Assembly: GCA_030063045.1 (NCBI GenBank)
Contig: JAQSEB010000029.1
Location: forward strand, 1,054,001-1,118,000
Length of the DNA stretch: 64,000 nt
Direction of reading: 5' to 3'
DNA from: Pratylenchus scribneri
Taxonomy: Eukaryota; Nematoda; Chromadorea; Rhabditida; Pratylenchidae
The position numbers were made by a program, and so were the translations under genes. Position 1 is the first letter of the stretch. Each line of letters opens with the position of its first letter. The notes beneath the pieces are model-generated. The model did not search any database. It was not told the origin of the DNA and saw nothing but the letters and a program-made list of their open reading frames with translations. Positions 57,701 to 64,000 of the stretch are shown one piece after another.

Positions 57701-60309
57701 ATTTATTTTTGCAGAAAATGCTTTGGATTTTAAATGTTGACGATCCTCTTTTTTGCTGGTGCTGCCGGCTCCAAGTGAGTCGCGAAGAATGCCAACATGC
57801 GCCTTAAAATTAGTAAAATGAATATAAATTTTTTGAATTTAATTAAAGATTAGACTAGCGCTTTGACTACCTCGTGGCTAGGGTTTGGCTGGTTGGGATG
57901 ATGATTTTGAGAAATTTTTTTTGAAAATTTTCAATCCAGAGGAGACCTCGTAACTTTTAAAAAATTTAGGTCCCGTGTTCGAATCCGCCCAAGTATAATA
58001 TTTTTTTTCGGTTTTGGTTTTCACTTTTATGCATTTTTAAACATTCTATAATACATTTCTTGGCTAAAAAATTTGGACCAGAAATGACCTTTTAATTTAT
58101 AAAATTTAGGACTCGGGTCCGAATTTCGAATCCGCTCAAGGTCCAATATTTTTTCGGACTTAGTAATCATTTTAATGAACTTCTAAATATTGCAGAGTAT
58201 TTAGGACGAAAATTCGATTTATCCAAAGTTTCCAAAACGTTAGTATTACCAAATAAATTAAAAAAAAAACCTCATAAACTATCAAATCGCCCTCCAATAA
58301 ACTGATGAATTCATCTTGCGCAAAAATTGCTTCTAAAAAAGATTGTTAAAAAATTATTTAATATAATTTTATATAGAACCTTTGAGCCGTTCAATTTCAA
58401 TGGCCAAAATTGCCTTTTCATCATTGATTTTTTGCGTTTGAATTCGATTTTGATATAATTCCGTTTGAATTTCTTCAAATTTTCGAGAATTTCCATCCAA
58501 TTTCTTTCGGAATATGTCGATCGTTTTGAGGCTGGTATCCAATTCATTGTGTAAATCATTGCATTTCTCCCTGAAATATTCCAATATATGTTTGAAAACA
58601 TAAATTAATTTGCCGAAAGAACCAAAAATAATTATAATGACTTAAAGTAAGATTTACCCTATATTCACAAACCAAATATACCCAAAATTGGATAGAGCTG
58701 GTCAAGACGCATTGAATGGTATATAATTTGTTATGGTTTGGTCAACAATTAAAGGGTATTAAACGGTTTAAACCACCCATTTTGGTTTGGTCAACAATTA
58801 AAGAGTATTAAACAGTTTAAAACCATTTTGGTTTAATGGTTTAAAACTACATTAGAATTTTGGTTAAACCCAAAGCCAAAACATATTAGAAAAATGATGC
58901 GTCTTGACGACTTATTGATTGAATTTAAGGTTATGAGTTTAGGATAACCACTGAACCGCTTGATAATCTCTTCTATAATTTCAGTCAGTGTTTTTAGGTA
59001 ATTAAGTATTTACTTTGATGTATCCAACTGCTCTTGGAGCTTATAATTTTCATTCAGCACCCATTCTCGACTCTCTTTGAGCTGTTCTATTATGGCATGC
59101 ATTTCGGCAGTCTGCAATTTGTTTTTATTAAGGCAAAATTAGCTAAAATATAAACCATTGAATCATAATTCTGTTTATTTTGAGCCGCAATTCCTTCCAA
59201 TTCTTTGATACGAGTTTGGGCAGCAGCTTTGACTTTTAATATTTGAAGTGATTCCGGTTGAACTGCTTTCTGAATTTTATTCAATTAAATTAGTAATAAA
59301 ATACTGACTTAAGGTTTTTTGGATAACCAAAACTTAAGGTTTTTGTATAATAAGTAATTAATTATTTAAATGTAATTTAACCTGAATATTGGAATTCCTC
59401 TTTTCCATTTCGGATATAATTTGCCGCAAATTCTCATTTTCCAGCAAAAGTTCCTCCAAATCTGATGGATTGCTATTGATTTTCAAAAGCACATTCGGCG
59501 ATGGTTCTAATTCCCTCAAATTGCTGGTTTCATCGTCAAATGTGACTTTCTTCCTCTGTTTTTTGGTTCTTGTAATTTCACTTAAATCAGCCGGATTCAA
59601 TGTTTCGGTTGTAAAGGAAGAGCCATCTTCCGGATCAATTGGTGGCGGTGAACCGCTTCCATTTGTTCCTTTAATTTTATTATTAATTTGTTTTTTATGA
59701 AAATTAAAAACCAAATTTAAACTGAGGAATTGCTCGGCCTGGAGAATTTCGACGTGGACTTCTCGATTGTCTTTTCAAAACAGCAGCAAATTTCTCATCC
59801 GTAAAATCCGTTTCCGTTGAAGCATCCTTCATATTTCGGGAGTCCAGCTCATGCAACCGCTTATTGACAATGCCAAAAGCCAGCGATTTCGATTTTGCCA
59901 CCTTTCCTTGTTCAGTGCACATTTCTTGGAGGTCAATTATTTGTCGCTCTCTTTCCAGAATGATATTATTCAATTCCATTATTTTGTTGTCTTTGTGCAC
60001 CATTTGTTCATGTATTAAGTTGAACTTTTCTTCACTGATTGATTGCTCTTCAAATTTCTTCCGAATTAACTTAAATTTGATAATTTTGAATAAAATTAAA
60101 AACTTTGAACGCTTACATCTCTTTCCTCTGCACATAAAACCAATTGTGCCCTCAAATCCACATTCAATTCCTCAGATTTATTCAATCTGGATTGTAGATT
60201 TGAAGCAAATTGCATCAATTCAGACTTTTCCTTAAAAGTAAATTAATTAAGTTTATTAAATTTGATAAAAAAAAACCATTTTGTCCAATTTCGTATTTTT
60301 GTTTTCCAT
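48705..60309 (-). CDS. Large coiled-coil protein, golgin/GCC2-like; one exon split by a retrotransposon
   Basis: About 1550 residues of mainly heptad coiled coil. Exons: 60309-60277, 60230-60117, 60069-59712, 59668-59382, 59269-59156, 59111-59014, 58570-58380, 58332-58271, 57802-57520, 56988-56591, 56268-56086, 56040-55945, 55219-54805, 54545-54336, 54285-53972, then 53593-53463 plus 50492-50429 (one exon around the insertion), 50382-50218, 50038-49825, 49675-48823, 48775-48705. The N-terminus (MEKSELMQFASNLQSRLNK) and EEKLRVKALAVKIKYLEEER recall GCC2/golgins, which tether vesicles at the trans-Golgi; no GRIP domain is seen at the end. A CPKC motif and an acidic tail with DDWNWG and DEWAWND follow. 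Exon 49675-48823 needs a one-base frame change near 49190. The last exon is uncertain. Identity moderate, gene structure good. Confidence 0.6.
48823..49675 (-). other. Acidic, Trp-containing tail exon with an internal frame conflict
   Basis: The exon opens with ASRLLPGHRLPPLHCPKC and runs in one frame to TDDWNCWNQ, where a stop follows 14 codons later (49146). The downstream frame, offset by one base, carries very similar text (NPDDWNWGDEQ, KNDEWAWNDEE) and ends in phase with the next exon. Exon length (853) is one base off. Either a 1-base indel, an assembly error, or an unusual GC-richer intron explains it. Confidence 0.5.
50082..50180 (+). repeat. Minisatellite B locus 3, short
   Basis: Four units of TTTTCCGGAAAGATTT plus TAATTAAG in the golgin-like intron 50039-50217. 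Same unit as at 17470. Confidence 0.9.
50497..50987 (-). repeat. 3' LTR of the retrotransposon
   Basis: 491 bp, identical by eye to 52972-53462. Contains on the + strand GGCTTTATATAGGGCGCC (on the minus strand a TATATAAAGCC box) and ATTTATTTATTTTTAATT; the core promoter and polyadenylation signals are expected in here. Confidence 0.93.
50988..51003 (-). promoter_or_regulatory. Polypurine tract
   Basis: Minus strand CTCGGGGCGGAA directly before the 3' LTR start TGTCGAAAAA; usual position and composition for plus-strand priming, although short and with two Cs. Confidence 0.6.
51017..51961 (-). CDS. Retrotransposon gag (DUF1759-like), 314 codons
   Basis: Intact frame from ATG at 51961 to TGA at 51017. 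The central block LPKLTLPQFDGQFKNWMQFW followed by a DKTIPEVQKLAYL segment is the typical BEL/Pao Gag (DUF1759) signature. The N-terminal part is helical. There is no zinc knuckle and no pol after it; the stop is followed after only about 15 bp by the polypurine tract. Since it stays open and undamaged while pol is gone, this is a gag-only derivative rather than a decayed full element. Confidence 0.88.
   Translation of the reverse strand: MSGPIRTSIGLTRTRLANYIAQANNLLGEQGQQTEQSVKEILLKIKNAINTLDGKISDWSELMIMADAVNRVREEQEFTNYLNNHGNFIELIDQGREMIDNLENWLQQKHQTLAIQIHDNKKQRVHLPKLTLPQFDGQFKNWMQFWSIFEASIDSDKTIPEVQKLAYLLSCMKDDAEIDLKGYTVTVGNYKIVKDHLIKRFGDMETFKSNLYKELGEIHSKTPKTIDVRKMTSECTRILNQLEQAGENVNVTVIQEIIMEKFPKWLLLEIIQEKRNIADFNTTKLIELADKFLKQREMVWQMRNDKRELSGFDE
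52255..52650 (-). repeat. Tandem repeats in the retrotransposon leader
   Basis: About eight imperfect units of 40-60 bp, each with AGGCACTCAGGCCAAAAA-like text and AATGGAACTCAGTCCAATGA-like text, between primer-binding site and gag. Could be a packaging or translation element; no function can be read from sequence. Confidence 0.65.
52950..52971 (-). promoter_or_regulatory. Primer-binding site
   Basis: Minus strand, just inside the 5' LTR: TGGTGCAACGGCCAAC, three bases after the LTR end. The TGG start pairs with the CCA end of a tRNA whose 3' strand would read GGCCGTTGCA; possibly tRNA-Gly, not certain. Confidence 0.6.
52972..53462 (-). repeat. 5' LTR of the retrotransposon
   Basis: Same 491-bp sequence as 50497-50987, with no difference seen by eye. 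Confidence 0.93.
53775..53840 (-). repeat. tRNA-derived sequence 4 (degenerate)
   Basis: Minus strand TTTGGTGTAGTGGTAGAA, a good A-box/D-arm, and GGGCTCAATTCC as a damaged B-box; in golgin-like intron 53594-53971. Confidence 0.45.
55258..55886 (+). repeat. Minisatellite A (locus 3)
   Basis: Units of 24 and 18 bp (CAATCGCAAATCAGAATTAC, CAAGTCAGAATTAAAATTAC) with a few 29-bp TTTGGTG units. In golgin-like intron 55220-55944, antisense to the gene. Confidence 0.93.
57212..57285 (-). repeat. tRNA-derived sequence 5
   Basis: Minus strand CACAGGTTCGAATCCTGG, a complete T-arm with perfect B-box, preceded by TTTAGTGTAGAGG as A-box. The acceptor stem does not pair. In golgin-like intron 56989-57519. 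Confidence 0.55.
57875..58205 (+). repeat. Second tRNA-like repeat family, two tandem copies
   Basis: GTTCGAATCCGCCCAAG at 57975 and TTCGAATCCGCTCAAGG at 58120, each followed by a TTTTTTTCGG tail and an ACATTCTATAATACAT-like end. Same family as 26880-27035. In golgin-like intron 57803-58270. Confidence 0.5.
58610..58960 (+). mobile_element. Element C with two units
   Basis: Constant left end (AAATATACCCAAAATTGG, AGAGCTGGTCAAGACGCATT) and right end, two units only. In golgin-like intron 58571-59013. Confidence 0.7.
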
Positions 60310-60839
60310 GTACAAGAAGTTTAATTGCAAATAATTAATAGATTAATAGATAATTCTGTGTAAATTCGATGATTAATATTAAGAAATGGTGTGGATATGT
60401 AGCTCAATTATCGTGAGCCAATAATCGTTCAAATAGATGGTACATAGGATCGATCGTGTTTAAGTGCGCTTTTCATCAAAAAAGGTCATTGGTAATACCT
60501 TTTATCCAAACCGGTTTTCACTTTCAGAGAATTTAGAGTGGATTAAACCAAAAAACCAATAATGATTTTGGATTTAAATCCTTAATAATTGACCGGTTTC
60601 AAAGCATAAAGTTGTAAATGTTAAACTAACTAACTAGGCGGTCATCCAAAATGAATTGGCTAAATTTTTATTTTCTAGTTTCACGAAGGTGCTGCAGCGT
60701 TTCGCAATATTTGCACTTTAGCGCGTTCCGCAAAATTTTTCACTTTTTTTTTTTAAATTTACGCCAAAACAAAAAGCCAAAAGAAAATAAATAAATTAAT
60801 ATTAATTATTAATAATATTGATGATATTCAATGGATACT
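60310..60839. promoter_or_regulatory. Upstream region of the golgin-like gene
   Basis: About 500 bp before the left inverted repeat of the MULE-like element. Contains GTGCTGCAGCG and GCGCGTTCCGC near 60690-60735 and a T-rich run; no firm promoter element. The inverted repeat starts at about 60840. Confidence 0.4.
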
Positions 60840-62440
60840 AATTTTTTTGCAAGAAAATAATATTTTTTTGCAAGAAAAAATTATTTTTTTGCAAGAAACT
60901 ATTTTGCATATTTTTTTTGCAAGAAAATGTTATTTTTTTGCAAGAAAATAAATATATTGCAACGAAAATATTCTTTTTACATAAAAATGATTTATAAAAT
61001 AATTTTACCTAATATTGCCTAAAATTAATAGAAAAAAAACCTATAAAATGCAAATAAAACGAATAAAAATTGAATTTTAATGTGGAAAATTTTATTTATC
61101 GAAAAAAGAAAAAATTGAATTAAAATAAAAGGTAAATGGCAAAAAAATTGAGCACGAATAATGGAAAATTTGATCAATGGTGAAATATAAATGGCAAAAT
61201 TGGGCTCGATTAATGAAAAATTTGATCACTGGTGGAAAATAAATATCATTAAATATTAATTCAATTTCGTTTCAATGCCTCTCCGCCTCTTGCCTTCTTC
61301 GGACGTCCCGGCTTCCGCTTTTTCTCAATTAATTCGGCTGTGACTTCTGGGGGATATTCGACGAGACCATTGCGCACCATCAACATGACGCTGTGCTTGC
61401 AGGCCTTCCCGCGGCATCCAACGAAACAATTACATTTGAGGAAACCTGAATGTTCAATTTACTAATTTATTAAATTAATTTATTTAACCTGGCCAAGCAG
61501 TTGACGGTTTGATGACATGGAATTCCATTTTGAGCTGCTTATAGGAATTCCAATTGGCATATTCGACATCCTCCGCGTCGTTGTTGATTCCCAAATTGAG
61601 CAAATTGAATTTGGCGGCCAATTCTTCCTCGGTCAATTGTCTTGCGCTATGGATTCCTGAGGCCATGATTGAAATTTCGCCTTGATTTATGACCATTCGG
61701 CCTTCTTTTTGGAGTTCATAGGCCGCTTTGAAAACATCTATGGGGATGGTTGGGATCATTGCTGGGTGCTATACTTATTTTTTTAAAGAAAATTCCTATT
61801 TAAAAAACCTGGAAATCTGGATTTATGCACCATTTTTGCAGTGCATTTTCCGCCACCAAGAAGAAATCGCGCACCGGAAGTCGCTTGCGAAAAGTTTCGC
61901 GATCCTTGAATATCCGATTGGCGCAGAACTTCGCCAGTTTGTTTGTTGTTTTTGATCCTCATCACCACTGGGCATTTGTTTTCCTGACGGCGAGCATAAC
62001 GGCAGTAAAAATGATCGGTATCCAATCGAAGTCCAACATGCCCAGCCATCCTGAACGAAAATTAATAAAATTAAACATAAATAGTATTAAGTTACTTGGT
62101 CCATTCATCCGAATTAATTTCAGCATCAAACCATTCTTTAAAAGCAGTTTCTTGTTGGAATTGTGCAATTAATTGATAATTTTTCATAGTTTAATTAAAC
62201 TCTGAAAATAATAACAATTTTATGTGAACTTTTATTTTTACAATTTTATTTATAAAATTAAAATCGATTGGTTTTTAATTTTTATGTATGTATTTGTATT
62301 TATTTTGATGTAAAAAGTAAAAAGATTATTTTCGTTTCAATATATGTATTTTCTTGCAAAAAAAATATGCAAAATAGTTTCTTGCAAAAAAATCATTTTT
62401 TCTTGCAAAAAAATATTATTTTCTTGCAAAAAAATAATTA
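60840..62440. mobile_element. Possible MULE-type DNA element with about 150-bp terminal inverted repeats
   Basis: 60840-60990 and 62310-62440 are long imperfect inverted repeats of each other, each with several TTTTTTTGCAAGAAA units in the same order, including GAAACTATTTTGCATATTTT, and an inner TTGCAACGAAAATATTC-like end. Between them lies only the SWIM-domain gene. Long inverted repeats around a SWIM/zinc-finger gene suggest a Mutator-like element that lost its DDE transposase domain. Exact ends and target duplication were not found. Confidence 0.5.
61261..62187 (-). CDS. SWIM zinc-finger protein, transposase-derived, central part missing
   Basis: Exons 62187-62096, 62050-61809, 61768-61489, 61445-61261. 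The N-terminus has FKEWFDAEINSDEW and YCRYARRQENKCPVVMRI, a CRY...KCPV zinc-binding pattern like the DNA-binding end of Mutator-like transposases. The last exon gives CNCFVGCRGKACKH, a SWIM motif (CxC...CxH), and a basic KKRKPGRPKKARGG tail like an AT-hook. The catalytic domain usually found between them is absent. Exon 62050-61809 is one base out of phase: upstream frame to NNKQTGE, downstream frame from DRETFRKRLPVRDFFLVAEN; a 64-bp intron (GTGGTG...TTCAAG) or an indel would solve it. Could be a domesticated gene or a decaying one. Confidence 0.6.
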
Positions 62441-64000
62441 CTCATATTCAATTTCATTTCAATTTCAATTATAGGAAACAGCACAGCAGCATATAGCAAT
62501 TATTTATTAGCAATAATAATAAATGGAATAATAAAAGTCAATTTTCGATTCCAAATTGATTAATGGATAATTTTGTGATAGATTTAAATTAATTAATGAT
62601 AATAAAAAAATGATTAATGAATGATAAAAACCAAATTATTCATAAATTAAAAAACACTACCACTACGATTTATACTAATATTTCGCAATGTGGTAGTGTA
62701 ACTTTTAGTTGGACACATATGGGATGCCAATGGCTGGCCAAATGGCTAAATAGAGTTGAATCCTAAATTGTCAATGTTGGCTGCCAAACAGTGGATGATC
62801 AACTTCATTCATTATAATGGCAATTGGGGACAATTATTGGTGGAAAATGGGAGCAATCATTGGAACAATGAATGGCAAATGGAAGCCATTGGAACAATGG
62901 TAGATTCTGCTTCTGCCAGCTGCCAAATCAAAGTTACGGTTTGATTAATTTAATAAGAATAAAGCAAAAAAAAAAAAAAAATAAAAGCATCGTCCCAGCG
63001 CGATGCACTTCTAAAATGTTATTAAACGACTCAAAAGAGCGATGGTTAATAATAAAATAAAGATGCTAGAAAATTTCGCCAAAAAGATAGTTTAAGACAT
63101 GGTTTTCGGCAGTTTACAAGGGTAAAACCAAAAATGACTTTTTTAAACCGTTTTCGATGCATTTTTAAAAGATGATTAGCTAGCAAAAACATTTAATTCA
63201 ATTATGAATTCTGCAAAATATTCAAAACATTTAAAATAAAATTTTGCTTCTGGCTTTGTTTTGTCGAATTTAGATTGGCCAATGGACATAGCTGGTTGTG
63301 GTTGCTGCCTTATCGATGATGGCTAATAAAAGGTTTGTCATTTCAAGCTTGTCTAAAGCTTTGAACTTTTCCATTCCCCACTTTAATCAATTCCAACATT
63401 AAAAACTAATAAACATAGAAAAAACTTGTAAATTAATGTAGAGAAAATTGAACTAGACAGATTTAGGAACTTCAGCAAACTCCCCTTTTGCTTTTCCATT
63501 CTTTTTTCGGCTTTTCATTTTATCTCAACTTTCCAACTTTAAATTGAGAATTGAAAAAACAAATTGGTTAAAGCATAAATAATAGACAGAATATACAAAA
63601 AATGACGAACGAAATAGATTAACGGCTTTATCAACCTTTCCCTCTTCCTTCTCCCCTTAGCTTTTCCATTTCATCATTTTTCAATTCAGCATCAACCGGC
63701 GGTCATGGCACAGGCAAGGAAGCAATATTCGAGGGACAAATATGCTGAAGTAGAGAGCAATGAAGGCAAACGCAAGAGATGAAATAAAAGGGATGGCAAT
63801 TATCCATCCAATGAATGATATTTTTAATTTTTATTTTAAATGAATAAATAAACATTAAAAAATTGCTAATGTCCTTAATTTATTATTTTTATTTCAATTT
63901 TCCATTCATTCATCTTTAAAGATTTGTTCTAGGGAATTTCAGCTAGAATATGTAATACTTGAAAATTATTATTAATTATAAATTTAGTTTAAGAATGCTT
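62441..64000. other. Right end of window, no gene seen
   Basis: AT-rich DNA without a supported exon. Small points: CACTACCACTACGATTT (62654) with GTGGTAGTGTAA (62690) forms a short hairpin; T-rich CTTTTCCATT stretches at 63480-63680. The open frames at 62756-63060 have no family signal. Confidence 0.5.

Noticed and set aside
60117..60309. Assignment of the coiled-coil gene as a certain GCC2 orthologue
   Set aside because: Coiled-coil similarity is easily misleading and no GRIP domain was found at the modelled C-terminus.

Overview
This window looks like nuclear DNA from a nematode, most probably a repeat-rich plant-parasitic cyst nematode (Heterodera/Globodera type); the genus is an inference. 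Signs are an AT-rich background, genes cut into many small exons by introns often of only 40-50 bp, one GC-AG intron, and nematode-typical products: a ShKT-peroxidase of the MLT-7/SKPO type, a pepsin-inhibitor-3-like secreted protein, and C/EBP-gamma and Hes regulators. Nearly all genes are interrupted, so I assembled exons by hand from splice sites, reading phase and remembered family sequence; no search was run. In the complete gene models every exon phase closes.

Layout: 1-4931 (+) 3' part of an ERGIC3/Erv46 gene. 6000-15835 (-) ShKT + animal haem peroxidase, 21 exons. 18201-19017 (-) C/EBP-gamma-like bZIP. 19417-21351 (-) Rab30 GTPase. 21682-27620 (-) a 16-exon gene joining an ICE1-like N-terminus to an ICE2/NARG2-like body (Little Elongation Complex). 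28456-32047 (+) WDR12/Ytm1. 37580-40682 (+) Hairy/Hes bHLH-Orange repressor. 44659-47078 (-) pepsin-inhibitor-3-like protein. 48705-60309 (-) a large golgin/GCC2-like coiled-coil gene, one exon of which is split by a young non-autonomous BEL/Pao-type LTR retrotransposon (50497-53462). 60840-62440 a possible MULE-type element with inverted repeats around a SWIM zinc-finger gene. 62500-64000 shows nothing clear.

The three minus-strand genes ICE, rab-30 and the bZIP lie head to tail at 330-400 bp and could be an operon; ICE and WDR12 are divergent and share an 835-bp upstream region. By family, the genes cover ER-Golgi traffic (ERGIC3, Rab30, golgin-like), cuticle cross-linking (peroxidase), transcription (ICE, C/EBP, Hes) and ribosome biogenesis (WDR12).

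Introns and spacers are packed with dispersed repeats: two palindromic MITE-like families (M1, M2, each about 300 bp), three minisatellite families found at several loci (a 29-bp unit, a TTCCGGAAAG-core unit of about 24 bp, and a 46-bp unit inside an element with constant ends), and degenerate tRNA-derived sequences. The strongest findings are the apparent ICE1-ICE2 fusion, the clean exon insertion of the retrotransposon with identical LTRs and a 4-bp target duplication, the peroxidase lacking both usual haem-linking acidic residues, and the transposing minisatellite element.
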